Origin: Bryoerythrophyllum caledonicum
Lineage: Eukaryota; Streptophyta; Bryopsida; Pottiales; Pottiaceae
Direction: 5' to 3'
DNA: 64,000 nucleotides
Assembly (NCBI GenBank): GCA_963971425.1
Contig: OZ020524.1
Span: 20,451,022-20,515,021, forward strand
The position numbers were made by a program, and so were the translations under genes. Positions 8,846-22,000 of the stretch are shown here, piece by piece (position 1 is the stretch's first letter; the number at the start of each line of letters is the position of its first letter). The notes under the pieces are model-generated. The model did no database searches and was not told the origin of the DNA. It was given only the letters and a program-made list of their open reading frames with translations.

Positions 8846-10858
8846 TGGACACTATCCCTGGAATTGCACAAGGCACCAATGTGGGTATCACCCTGCTCTA
8901 CATGATCTATTACACTCGTGGATTCTCCCAAGCCTTCTTGAGCTCATTGGTGCTAAAGGGTTAAATTTGGAGAGACTCTTGTGTAGGCCAAAATAATTAA
9001 CTAAGTCTTCACACAAAAATTCTATATTTATATGATTTTGTAGAAAAATTAGATAGAAAATTTAGATAGAAAATTCTATCAAAAATTATGTTAGTTTACA
9101 ATATTTCTTTAAATTCCAAATGGAATCCTCATGTCGGAATTTAGTCTGCTATGGTGCCTTAGTCTGCTATAGATACAAATTGCTAGAACCATTGTATATT
9201 CACAAATACGGTAGAATATGTAGAGGGAAACTAGGTTGAACCAAATACATTCTATTCTTCATAAACGTTGTTGCTCATTATGCCACAATATGAATAAAAT
9301 GTCATTTGATTATGCAATTTGTGCTTACTTACTTCCAAAATCCATATTTCTCTCTGGCATATATTATTTCTAAAGATCTCGGTCAACAATGACTCAATAT
9401 GTGCCTCTGGCATGCCGTGTGTATTGAAAGATTTCACAGTCAAAGATTCCTAAATGTCAAATGTTTTACACTTATCTTGTTCATTTGTGGACCTGCTTGC
9501 ATTTTGTGCAATTCTCTAGATTACTCCATGCAATACTTGATTTTTCATATAGAACTTCATACAAAATTGCATTATGGTAACATTAAGGGACCTCTTGTCT
9601 GAGTCATTCATGCGCTTAAATCTCCTACTAGAGTTCAGAGTTTGTCAAAATTGTCTAATTTTAAAGTTAAATATAGCATATCTGCAATATCAAATTCTTT
9701 GTCTTTCCCAAACTTCAATACAATTCTATGGGATAGTTCAACTCCTAGCTAATCCAAGGGGTCAACCTAATTTGCATGGGTCCATCTAACGCTTCCAATG
9801 TCAAGACCTTCACAGAAGAATGAAGTTTATTCTCAAATGATTGCACTATATTTTACCTCAAGTTTGCCTCTACCTATGCTAACCCTAGGTTCATATGGAT
9901 TTTAACCCTTTCACACCTAACTCGACCATGAGGACCTAGAAGAATCTACAAACATGATAGATTACACAAAACATTATCTACACAATCAATACACTATTTC
10001 ATTGCGACCCCACTTCACTAGAGTACGGCCATGCCTGCATCGATTGAAGATCAGGGAGATCCGTTGGAAAGCTAACAACTTTCTTAGAGTGCATTCTGAA
10101 AACCACAACACAACATCCAATTGTAGAAAAAGTCAAAACACGAAGAGCACCAAAATCAACCCTCCCAGGGCCTTGTACACGCTCAAGGCTATAAAGTTGT
10201 TCCTGATGACAGTCCAAAGCGTCAAGTCTGAGATGACCCCAAACTACCACAACATGGGAAGCGAATATCCCAGCATAGGCCAACAAAAGCCTCAAAAAAA
10301 TCAAACGAGCTGCACAATCTGCAATAGAAAATGATAGAGAATCCGGAAGGTGTGAGACAGTTTGCAGGAAGGTGTGAGACAGTTGCCTCATCTAGCCAAT
10401 TTCAACACAAACAGTCCATAACAGTCTCCTGCGCACAACAATCTGCTCGCGAACCAGTGAAATTTTCTTCCTTTTTCAATCTTCATGACGTGCCTGCGAA
10501 GAAAAAAACGTCACATCTTGTACGTGCAAATTAGTGGTCACCCAAAGTCTCGTAATCTTACGGCTACCATGGCTCGTTTGAAATATGGACGACAGGCGAG
10601 AGAAGAAAGCTCTCTATATCGAGATACTATCGCTACGTCTAGTACGTCACTTTGTCGGCAGCGCGATCTTCAACAGGAAGTAACACAAGTTGGTGGGCCT
10701 GGAGCACTTTCATGTGATTCTGTGTGTGTGCAGGAGACGACCAATATTTGTGTATTGCAGCTCATTGCATACAAGTTGCAGGTTGAAAATTCTTGCTCTG
10801 AGGTGCTGTGAGTTGAATGATTTCGAGACCTGATACATAATATCCTGCAGCAGCTGCC
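8846..10858. other. Intergenic, no gene recognised
   Basis: AT-rich sequence. Around 8850-8965 there is a decayed relative of the hairpin MITE family C (CTCGTGGATTCTCCCAAGCC..AAAGGGTTAA). A short direct repeat GGAAGGTGTGAGACAGTTTGC is at 10346-10381. A 130-codon minus-strand frame at 9999-10391 has no recognisable motif and I do not call it a gene. The final few hundred bases should hold the receptor-kinase promoter. Confidence 0.5.
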
Positions 10859-13800
10859 ATGGCTCATCATCATGTAGTAGTGATCTTCATGTTGGCGCTC
10901 TTCTTCTGTTCTCTAAACGGGGTGGATTCCCAGCTTGGCGAGCCTCAAGTGCAATTCCTTCCCCAAGACAGTACGTTCCTCCAAATTCCTTGTTGATTTT
11001 AGCAAAGCCCTCATCTAGTGATGTTTTCTAGTGATGTTCTTTAGTGACCTTCAAGTGACTTCACTTCTAGCAACCCTGTGGCCCCTCACTATTTCAAGCA
11101 TTGTAGAAATCGGTGAGTTAGTCCGGTTAAAAAAAACAAGAAAAAGCACCCTTTTCCACATTCTACCTTAGTGAAGGACAACACATTTTGAGTGAGGAGT
11201 GACAAGGTTCCTTGTAGTGCTTTTTCTAGTGACCTTCTGGTGATTTTTCCTAGTGGTTCCATTTTTCTAGTGATTCATGTGAGGTTTGATGAAGAAGGAT
11301 ATGAGGTGTTTGGGGTGCAACAGTGGCAGGATTGCAGGGTATTTGGAGAGCTTGGAGAAGCAACATGAGTCCCAAGCTAGCAGGGACTTTGCGCAACTGG
11401 GGGAATGAGAGTGCACTTCCTTGCAGCAATAAGTTGGACTATACTTTCAGCTCTGAGGGGTGGTCTGGCGTGGGCTGCAACTTCCCGCAGAACAATGCCT
11501 CCCGCCGAGAATGGAATGCCACTGTCAGTATGCTGTAAGAATTCTATCATCATCTCAAACTCATCCAGGAATTCTATCTAGTTATGATCATGTTTTCGAA
11601 CAACACTTTCGTACACGTTTCTATCAATATTAGAGCATTTGGTTGAAACATGCCAGCTTCTCGTCCAGACATTGTCGTGTTCTTCAGGCGATTCTAGTGG
11701 TGAAGTTTCTCTGTGTGTGAACTTACATGGTGCATTGTCAGGGAACTGCGAAATTTTTCCATTGTGGGAGTGTTGGCGCCTCAAGTGTCCTTGCTCTCCA
11801 ACCTTCAGTACTTGTAAGCATTTGTACTTTTATCAAGATGTTGGTGACTTTGGCAGTATTTCTCTAGCTTTGGTATGCAGAAGATTTGTAAATTGTAATT
11901 AGAGTCTACTTGTAAGAGGAGGTATTATCCCTTGAACGCCGGGCTGGCTATGGGGCCATTTTCATCTACGAGTGTGATAGATTCAGAGGTTTATTATCTA
12001 CTACACTCGTAGATTGATGGTAGCGCCATAGCCAGTCCAACGTTGAAGGGTTATTCCTTTAAGGACGAGCGAACTTTGGACAACGGAAGAACCTAAGAGC
12101 GTCATAAAATATGCAGAACATCATCAAGGCAGTGGATACATTTCACTAAATTCCTTAAATGGTTGCATGTTCGTAAAGGGTTATAGGTTTTATGCACTAC
12201 CTCTAAAAGACATAAAGATAGTAGTACTACCCTTGAAAGGCTCTTACTCACATTGGTACAAAGGTCTAGTATTTTGTTGGTGTTTTTGGAGGAAAGTAAC
12301 ATTTCTGATGTGGTTTTACGTGCAAAGCGTTGCTTGTTAGACCCCTTCATTCTAGTAGTGAATAGTGACTTACGTGAAATGCTGGCAAAGCTATGGATAG
12401 AGTTTTATTTTTGGTAGAGATGAATTCAACACTCACGCTATGAACTGTAATTTTCCATTTTATGATGGTGGTGTTACTGTGCACCAGGTTTTTGAACAAT
12501 AATCCAGGTCTATCTGGATCCATTCCCAAAGAACTTGGACTGCTTAGCAACCTTATTAAACTGTGAGATGGTTTTCATTTTCATTTTTTCAAGGTGTTGT
12601 GGAAACATTGACGCCAAGAATTTGAAATTGAATTTGAAGTTGAATATTTATAACAATAACTTCATTTCCTTTAATTTGCAAAAGTCATTTTGCAGGGATT
12701 TGTCTTGGAACAATTTCTCAGGCCAAGTACCAGATTTGTCCAACTTGACTATCTTGACTAAGATGTAAGTGTTCATATCATGTTAAGATTGCACTGGAAT
12801 ATGAGACATTTGCACCTAATTTCATACTTATATAATTAACAAGAAGATTGTGTTTTGGCAGAGATTTAAGTGACAACCGGCTTACCGGGTCATTTCCCAC
12901 ATTACTTAATAGTTGGCGATTGGAAATATTGAATATTTCCAATAATCTCTTCAGTGGTGCAATTTCTCCGTACTCGTTCAAATACATGGAACGTTTCCTG
13001 GCTACGTTGTAAGAATTTTGCTTCAAGCCCTCAAAATGATATGTGTTCCATGATGAAGATGAGTTTAATAGTTATGATGACATTATATCTTTCTTTCTCA
13101 AGGTTGATGTAGATTTATAGAAGTGAGTTGCTACTTTAAAAGCTTTCACTTTCATTGTGCAGGGACTTATCTAGTAACCAATTTACTTGTCCCCTCCCAA
13201 AGTTTCCTACACAAATGAAAACATTGTAAGCTAATCCTTTCAAAGTAGACTAGTACTAATGGGGCTATTTAGGATGCTCTGAATTCAATACTTTTGGGTG
13301 AAGTATGAGAAAAAGTGTCAAACTTTTGAAAACAACCCCATTTGTACTAATATTAATCTCCTTTGAAATCCATATTTTGACTTCTTTTTTTTCTTTTTTT
13401 TTTGGATTGAATCCTACAAGAAAATTGTCTAACATGTTTATACTTTCATCAAATGCAGGAGCTTATCCAACAACAATTTCACCAGTTCAATGCCAGATTT
13501 CACTTACTTGATCTCCTTGACTAACTTGTGAGCTTCAATATCATTATTCTTAATCTAAGAGGTTTGTTATGGGTTTATAACATCAACCAACATGGCTGAC
13601 TTAAAGGCTAAGCCAATTATGCATGTTATTTTTTTTGCTTGGTGATGCAGAAACTTGAGTTCAAACCATTTCAAAGGGCTTTCAAACAACATGTCATCAT
13701 CTTTGAATCGTATATTTCCCAAAGATCTCACTGTGCTTGATCTTTCAAGCATGAATATAGGAGGTCCCCTACCTAACTGGAGCTTTGTGGCACTCGGCTT

Positions 13801-16800
13801 AGAGCTTGTAGAATTGTAAGTCAAAATCCTAAACCCTAAATTCTAAAATCATAGTTAAAGTTGAGCGTGAATCTTTGTCTTGACTTTCAATCATTTCTTG
13901 ATTAGTTATTAGCGTCCAACGTGTCAAATATTTACGGTCTCGAGAAGGTAGCATGAATTCACTTAGGTGTAATTTGGAAGTAGCAACAAAGGGAGGGTGA
14001 TAGTTCTATTCCATTAACCCTTTGAGGCTTGGTTGGCAATGGCTCAAGGAAAATCTACCAGTGTAGTAGATGATAATTTTCAAAATCTATTACATTTGTA
14101 GATTCAACCATCAGCCCTAGTCATCCCCGCCTTAAAGGGTTAACCTATGTCCTACAGACACAAACTCACTGGGAGAAACAGACTAACATTTTATTCATGC
14201 TAACCGCTCTGTGACTCAAAGTTCATCTCTCTTTCATTGGGAGTAGCAACTCTTCTAAGGTGGGATGATTGATAAACCAATCAATGACCCAATAGTGCTT
14301 CCTTTCATATGTATCTTAGGTTATAGGAAGGAAATGTAACCTATCTTTACAATGTCTAATACATTGAACAATAAATTTATAGTCTACATTTTCTCCCTCA
14401 AATCTAGAAACGGTTCAAAAGAGAGCGGTATTGGGTCGTTGGTCAATTTGGGGTCATATTGATTTCCTGATTTTTTATGATTTCTACATGATGCTTACAG
14501 TTTCCAATGATTTTTTCAGATATCTTGACATAAACAATTTCACTGGCATTTTAGACATAGCCGCATTCACTAGTAGCAATCTCAGTTTAAGCCTGAGAGT
14601 GCTCAGCCTGAGAAACAACATGATCACCAACGTTCTCACTTCCAATGAACTCATGAAACGAGCACATATCAAAATCCTGTAAGTTTTTGCTATTATTGAG
14701 TACTGACGAGTCTTTGTACGATCATGTGTCATAATTTGCTAATATTTTACTTGTTTCCTTTGATGAATTATGCAGTTTGAAGGGGAATCCTTATTGTGAC
14801 ATAACTTGGGATTCCAAAAATGATCAAACATGGTGTTCTATATTCTGTGAGGACTTGTGCAAGCTAAACCCTGGTGAGATTTATAATTTAGAAACTCTCG
14901 TATACCTCTTCTTGCCATTAAGTCAAGAAATCATTGCACTAGAGGAGAGGGATTAGGATGGATAATGATAGAGAGCCCTCCACTCAAGATTATCAAGTAC
15001 AAAATACATATATTTGTGTTTTAGATACAAGTATATGTATTTCATGTACTCCATATTTTGAATACACCCAAATACAAGATTGAGTGAAGCCACAAAGGAG
15101 AGGGTCAACAATTAGTAACAACTAGTACACAACGTGCCAATTACCTCCCTAGCAATCGTTGTATGCTTGCCATTACCTCATGACTTTACTTGCTATTGCA
15201 TTATCTAGTTCATAGTGTTTGAGATGACTAGAAAATACTCCATGATTTTGCAGAGCCCCATAACATCCAAAACATCAAACTAGTATTAACAACTTCGTTG
15301 AGTTCCCTGGTGGTATTGGTAATTGTGATTCTGGGGCTTGCCTTCCTACTTCGCCACAACCGGAAGTGTATCCTAGCACTTCAAAAAAGTAAGTTCACCA
15401 ACCATATTATTTTGGCATCCCAAAACAGTGACTACTATTTGTGACTTCTAGCTTTTGCATCCCCTCTTTTTCTAACCGAAGTTGACCAATATATGATGTG
15501 TGCAAAAGGGGCTCATAGAGTGGGTTGTTTTCTTTACAGAAATAAAAGAGGCTGACATCAATGCCAAGAGGTTTGAGTATAATGAGCTTCGTGTTGCCAC
15601 CAAGAACTTTGCTCCAGAGATGAAACTAGGTGCAGGAGCCTATGGTGTTGTGTACAAGGTTTGTCTCATTCTAACTTAACCATCAAATGTCAGTCAGGAA
15701 CCATATATTCATGCACGTAAACGTATTTTGCTTAGTAAAATGTATCAAAGTGTAAAGATTCTTCAACTTCCATCTTTCATCTGGAGGTCATTTCAATATT
15801 TGAACATTATCATGTTCAAGTACAACAACGTACATGTAGAGTATTATAACCCCGAGTGGCACCTTCCTTATGCCATCAAGTTTACATTTACTATTGCCTT
15901 TTTTCTGGCAAGGGACTAACGTCACTTTGTAATTTTGGACAGGGCATCTTGGCAAACGATGTCATCGTAGCAGTGAAGCAGTTGTTTCAAGAGACCAACA
16001 AAGGCAGGGAAGACTTTGTAAATGAGGTCCTCCTCATTGCCAACCTTCAACACAAGAACCTCGTGACCCTCAAAGGCTATTGCCTCCATGGAAAACAAAC
16101 ACTTCTGGTATACGAATACGTAGAAAATTGTGATCTCCACAAACTCCTCCTCAGTAAGTCAATCAAACTTTGTCTATTCCTTAGTGGAAGAAAAGTACCT
16201 TTACCTTCTAAATCCATGGCTGGTGGTCCAAAGTCTTTATGGTGAAAAATAACAACACCTTAGTAACAAAGACCTCTTCTTTAACTCTGAAACGTTAGGA
16301 TGAGCCCCTGTTTGCCAGAGTATTCTTCATGTATAGTGCCGTAGTTGAACATGATAAGGTTTGGATTGTTTGAAATGACCTCCACAGGAAAGATGCCAGT
16401 TGAAGAAGCTTAATTCCAAAGGAGTATGTCTTGCTAAAATTTAGTATAATTTTTGTATTCTACAAAGTGGAATATGTGCATGTACATGCGGTTCCCTACT
16501 GACGATTAACGGTTGATTTGACATGATTGATGGAGTGAATGTCTTAATATTGTGTATGATTTTAAGTTTTTAATTAATTTTATTTGGAATCTTTTGTGCA
16601 CAGGTCGCCAAGTTGAATCTGCTTCATTGAATAAGCAAGCCTTAAACTGGGGGGTTCGGTTAAATATTTGCCAAGGTGTGGCACAAGGCTTGTACTATTT
16701 ACACGCATCATCTCAATCACGAATCATCCATCGAGACATCAAAGCTAGCAACATCTTGTTGGACAAGAACCTTCAACCGAAAATTGCGGATTTTGGTTTG

Positions 16801-18126
16801 GCACGACCAATAGAGGATGCACGAAGCATGATCATCACCTCACAATGTGCTGGAACAATGTGTGTACTAACTTGGTTTTTTTGTTAAGTGAAATTATTTT
16901 CTTGCAAATACTATCAGCTTTGTTAGATTTCTTTAAAAATATTCCAATTCTTGAACATGATATTGTGAATTGTGATGTGATCGGATTATGAGATGATGTG
17001 TACTGTGATACGATAACCAATCTCACTGTTCATGATATCTGGAATGACAAAACCTTGTTGTTATTGCAGTGGATATGTGGCACCCGAGTACATGGAACAT
17101 GGGCTGTTGAGTGATAAAGCAGATGTTTATAGTTTTGGTGTCCTACTTCTGGAGATTGTGAGCGGGAAGCGAAACAAAGACCTCTCAATGCCAGAAGATG
17201 AAGTGTACCTACCTAGTCGGGTAATATACTGAATTTGTGCATTTTTTTACAATTATCTTCAAAGATGTAAATTCTCATAGAGGAGATGTAGATAATGTGT
17301 CCTTAAATTAGCAATGAGTTTAACCAATTAATTTTTCTTGTTATGAATTTGGTTCCCTTGACCTAATATGCACTGTGATGCTTCTGTTTGCGATTCGTAC
17401 AAAGCATTAATCCTTAAACGTATTCTACTCTCTAGAATACAAAAGAATGTATTAAAGTTTGGCAAGCACCTAACACCTTTGGATTGAAGATTCTTCAACT
17501 AACATGTTTTATTTGGAGGTCATTTCAATATGTGAACCTTATCATGTTCAAATACAACACTATACATGTAGAATATTGTGGCCACCAGTGGCACATTTAA
17601 GGGTTTACTGTAAAATGATAATTGAAAGAGACTTACTCATACACAACCTTCAAAGGTTTTCACTTATGTGTTGCATAGATATCAACTTAGAAGAAGACAA
17701 TATATAAATGCCATGATTTCTAGGGAGTTTTAATGAAACTCCTAGTTCTTGCCATCTAGTTCCACCATCTAACTTTGTTGTGGGCAGGCATGGAAGTTGC
17801 ATAGAGAGAAGCGGCTCTTGGATATGAAAGATGCAATGCTTCTCGTGAGCGCGGATGAAGTTATGGACGTGCAACGTGTGTTAGAGACAGCAGTGTTGTG
17901 TGTGCAAAATGCACCCGAGAAACGCCCCTCCATGTTCCAAGTCGCGGCAATGCTTGCAGGAGGTACCAATATGGATGCTATGTTTGGTGATGATTATGAC
18001 TCTGATTTTGATAGAATTTGGAGAACGATGGATGGTTTTGATAGTTGCCAGACACCTTTGTGTTCGCTTAATTGTCCTTCTCATTTGGCTGATGATCTAG
18101 GCTCTATAGACAACTACAAAGTCTAA
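10859..18126 (+). CDS. Leucine-rich-repeat receptor-like protein kinase, 816 aa, 17 exons
   Basis: Exons: 10859-10970, 11324-11534, 11742-11813, 12488-12562, 12696-12764, 12862-13008, 13163-13225, 13459-13527, 13651-13815, 14520-14678, 14776-14873, 15254-15388, 15540-15658, 15943-16153, 16604-16859, 17070-17220, 17788-18126 (2451 nt, in frame). The product has a signal peptide ([20 protein letters not shown]), an N-terminal LRR cap ([16 protein letters not shown]), then LRRs, several encoded one per short exon of 63-75 bp. One membrane span follows in exon 12 ([15 protein letters not shown]). The kinase domain is complete: [12 protein letters not shown] loop, VAVKQL lysine, [21 protein letters not shown] and a GYVAPEY activation segment. 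It should be an active RD-type plasma-membrane kinase. No malectin domain lies between LRRs and membrane. The ligand is unknown. Three family-B and two family-C MITEs sit in its introns. Confidence 0.9.
11923..12053. mobile_element. Hairpin MITE, family C, in receptor-kinase intron 3
   Basis: A nearly palindromic element of about 130 bp. TTATCCCTTGAACGCCGGGC at the left pairs with the right end ..CGTTGAAGGGTTA. The arms contain GGCTATGG/CCATAGCC and CTACGAGTGTGATAGA/CTACACTCGTAGA. Related copies lie at 14014-14143 and 48840-48966. The TTA at the ends fits a Tourist/Harbinger-type target duplication. Confidence 0.7.
14014..14143. mobile_element. Hairpin MITE, family C, in receptor-kinase intron 9
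   Basis: The ends TTAACCCTTTGAGG and CCTTAAAGGGTTAA are inverted, and the arms fold over most of the 130 bp. Same family as 11923-12053. Confidence 0.7.
15714..15880 (-). mobile_element. MITE family B, decayed, in receptor-kinase intron 13
   Basis: Contains the family-B core in reverse (TGGAGGTCATTTCAATAT, ACATTATCATGTTCAAGTAC, TACATGTAGAGTATTATA). The terminal TTAA motif is eroded. Confidence 0.6.
16281..16515 (+). mobile_element. MITE family B, in receptor-kinase intron 14
   Basis: Core motifs AACATGATAAGGTTTGGAT, GAAATGACCTCCA and CATGCGGTTCCCTACTGACG match the better-preserved copy at 58234-58449. The terminal inverted repeats are eroded. Confidence 0.65.
17407..17606 (-). mobile_element. 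MITE family B, in receptor-kinase intron 16
   Basis: Reverse copy beginning TTAATCCTTAAACG and ending CATTTAAGGGTTTA, with the family core (GGAGGTCATTTCAATATGTG). Confidence 0.65.
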
Positions 18127-19045
18127 ATTTACTACCATTAAGCTTAGCATCATCTACATTTAGGGATTAAGGCTTAGGGTTGTGTGCTCCTCAAAGAATA
18201 ATGCTATTAACCTTCACAGGTTAACAACGTTGGTTTTTGTCTATGATAAACTCTTGTTGTACATTATAATCATGTATATTACTATAGTCAGCTCCCTTTG
18301 CAGAAGCATCTGACACAACAACAATTTCATTACAATAAACACCTTGGATCAAAACAAATCTTCTCTCTTTACAACAACAACACTCCCTATAACACGCATT
18401 ACACACCCTTTCCATGATAACAACTGCTCGAAATATCAACATCTAAATATAGAAGAGAGAACAAACAAGGCTGTTGTAAAGTGAGCTAACTGTACACCAC
18501 CTCCCACTGATCGCAAAATGTGCAAAATGAAAAAGAAAAAATGAAAAAGAAAAAGACTTATACACACGTGAAGCTCCAGCGATTCCACAAGGAATTTTAT
18601 CTTGTGATGGCGAACATCTGCACGGTCAACTGTTCAGAATGTGAACATCGGCTTCTTCGAAATCTATGAAATATGAAGATGTAGTCGTCAACACAAAACT
18701 AAGTCGTATCCGTATGCGAACAATATACATATACTCATACGCATACATATACGTAGGCCAACCTAATTCGCAGATGTGTGTGGTCGAAATTCCAGTGATT
18801 TCAAAAAGGAATCATGAATGCCTGTAATCCGTGTACGCTCATAATCGTGCTCATAATCGTCTCTCTAAGCCACTGATTCCTTCAGAGAGATTATTGATGA
18901 GAGAGAGAGAGAGTTATGAATTGACGGATCAGTAGCTTATTGCCCTCTTTCGATTGCTGTTTAGTTTCTTCTTGTGCTCTTGAGGTGAGCTTCTTCGCAG
19001 TCGGTTTGCCGTCGATGTTGATAGCGTGATGTGATATCGTTTGCA
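18127..19045. other. Intergenic, no gene recognised
   Basis: 3' flank of the receptor kinase and 5' flank of the ABC1 kinase. It holds short TA/CA-rich repeats (ATACATATACTCATACGCAT near 18725-18755) and a (GA)n tract at 18897-18913 in the probable ABC1K 5' leader. No convincing frame. Confidence 0.5.
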
Positions 19046-22000
19046 ATGGCGGCGGTTCAATCGGTGGTCGCGGCGTCGGCGCTGCACGAGGTGCGGCTGT
19101 GTTCGGATTTTTTGTGTTTGAGGACTCGTTCCTTGCGCGTTCCGGGGGTCGCGTTTGGGAGGCAGCAGCAGCGGCGGCGGTGGCGGATTGCTTGCCGGGC
19201 TGCGGGGGAGCGAGGAGGCGTGGCGACGGAGGCGGACACATTCACGCGGTACTCGGGGTACATTGCGAGGGCGGCGGTGGAGGAGGCGGACCAGCTGGAC
19301 GAGTACAACGCCGACAGGATCGCCGCCGTCTTCCGCCGCAGGCTGCTCCTGCTCGCGCGCAGGTTGTCGCAGATTGCGGCCACGCTCGGCTGGTGGGCGG
19401 CTGTGCGCTATGGCGACACTCTCTTCGGGAGAAAGGACGCCAGTTTCAAGGCACGTCGCATTATCATCTTCATCTCTAGAATTGTGTGGCCTGAGGAAAG
19501 ATTGTGGAGTTTGAATGGTTGTATGTTTCTGTGTGTGCCGAAACGCTCTAATCCTATCTCTCTGTTTACTTGTGTGAGTGTTTTTGCTCTGGTTTCTTTC
19601 TGTCGATTGGATTGACGTGAATTTTGAAGTAATCTCTGCAGGACGTGATTCCTCGGTCGAGTTTAGGTTTCAGAAAGGGAACATGAGTGATGACATCAGT
19701 TGCTGCTGTTGTAATATGGTTGTGCAGAAACGGGCTTCGCAGCTTCGAGGAGCTCTGGTTCAGCTTGGTCCTGTACGTCTTCACACATTTTTATGGAGCT
19801 TTTGATGGTTGGACTATTAGGAAAGTTCACTTTTGGAACTTGGTGTCTGTTCTTTGAATGCCTCTTCATGTGGTATGGTGCAGGCATTTGTGAAAATTGC
19901 TCAAGCAGTATCTTCACGTCCTGTAAGCAAAACTTCCTCCATAAGCTTTGTTATTATAAGGCTGAAATAGTTTTATTCAATTTCTTCCATAATAATAAAG
20001 GTCTTTGTAAAGTGAGGCAAAGACACCATGAGTTTTGACCTCTTTGCTGATCTGAATTTCTCTCAATCAATCAATTAATAATCCTCGTAAATTGGAAAAA
20101 CTTAGCTAAGATTCATGTCCTCTGCTTCCTTTCAGAGAGGGCTAAACCTAGTTCTCACTAAGACCACCAAGCTCAGGATCCTTTGATCTATTAAGAGTGA
20201 GTGTTAGAATTTTTTTAAATGGGGGTTTCTGATTGAAACTTTCTGTGGATGGCGTGGGGTTTTGGCATGGGATTTGACAATCCTTTGAGGTTGTTGTTTT
20301 CAGGATGTGATATCGCCGGAGTATTTGGAGGAGCTGGCTTTGTTGCAGGACCGCATCGCCCCCTTTTCCACTGAGCTCGCCTTACAAATCATTGAGCAAG
20401 ACCTGGGTGTGTCCATGGAGCAGCTGTTTACAGAGATCTCACCTCAGCCAATTGCTGCCGCTTCTCTTGGACAGGTACCTTGATCATATGTTCTTTCAAT
20501 GTTTCATTAAGATACCCCTTGTATGATTCATTATACTACTCTTAATAGCTACTAGATCAATGGATGAGCTTGGTCGTCTCTCAACTAGAATCATTGAAGA
20601 GCTTGGTGGTCTTGAAACTCAAGTTAGAAGTAGTTTTAGCCGTCTTTGGGAACGAAGGAGACGTCATGTTCTACCGTGAATCTAAATCGCCTATTTCCTC
20701 TCTGAGCTGGTTACATAAATTTGAGAGCTATTTAGGGCTGATTTCAGTTACTTAGAACGAGAAAAGAGGTCAACTCATGGTATCTTTGCCTCACTTACCA
20801 GATAACGTCATTGAGGATGTAGAATTTGGCCATGCTGTTTGGTTACAGGTTTACCAGGCTCGCTTGCGTCCGAATGGGAAGCTTGTGGCTGTGAAGGTGC
20901 AAAGACCTGGAGTCCGTGCTGCCATGGCACTTGATCTTTTCATTCTCCGAAAGCTGGCTGGTTTCGCAAAATCACTCCTGAAACTCAACACAGATCTTCC
21001 AGTTAAGACCTCATGCTTTTCTTTTTCATTCAGAAAGTTTATCCTGATGATAAAGCTGAGGAATAACTTTCATGGAATATACCTAAATCCATTCCATGAT
21101 CAGGACCCGGCGGCTAGTGAGCTCTGAATACATCTCTGGTACCACTACATTAGGCAGATGGTTTCGGGGTCAGGTTCGTGTATCTGGAGATAATTTTCAA
21201 ACAGGTGTTTATGAGAAATAGACAACTATTTATTTTCTGTGAAACTGACACGTGCTTTGTGGCTTCGCAGAGTGTTGTTGACGAATGGGCCTCCAGCTTA
21301 TTCATGGTATAAAAGCCACTCATTTCATTTACAAGAACCTATTCGAATTCAAGTTTTCAAATAGTGAGGGTCATAATAACGCTCAAATCATGTAAGGTTT
21401 TTAATAGAGGGATTTTTAAATGTTGTAGATATCCAAATAATTGTACATCTGTGTACCTGGGTCTGTCTTTTGTAGTTTTGGAACTAACTTGGCCATGGTC
21501 AAGATTACAGGAGATGGACTATCAAGCAGAGGCTCGGAATGGTATTCGGTTCCGGTAACAACGCTCACCTATGATTTCTTTTGGTTATTAGATTATTATT
21601 GATTTGTAGTTATAATTTTACCCATCTGTTTTGGGACTGAATTTTGTTTGCAGGAAATTGTTTGGATCTCTGCCTGATGTAGTGGTACCAAAGATGTATT
21701 CAGAGCTCACTAGCCGCCGGGTTCTGATCATGGAATGGATTGAGGTAGATTCCATGAAAGTTATTTCATGTACTAATATCTAGATAAACTGGCTTGAGTG
21801 AATAGATACCTTAAAGGTTGAAATTCACTCAAATATAGATATTCTGCCCTGGTTGTGTTGCAGGGACAACGGTTGTCGGAAGTTAACGACCTTCGCTTGG
21901 TTGAGGTAATTACCTACATTTTTCAGTTATATGCTCACATGAAGAGAGTTTTATTGACATGGAAACTCTTACTAGTTTTGGTTTTGGTAAACAGGTGGGA

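Noticed and set aside
9999-10391. 130-codon minus-strand frame upstream of the receptor kinase
   Set aside because: Hydrophobic stretches and no family resemblance; no splice-supported extension.
19057-19514. Several overlapping GC-rich frames around the ABC1K first exon
   Set aside because: Out-of-frame or antisense readings of the GC-rich exon; only the frame from 19046 joins the ABC1 domain.
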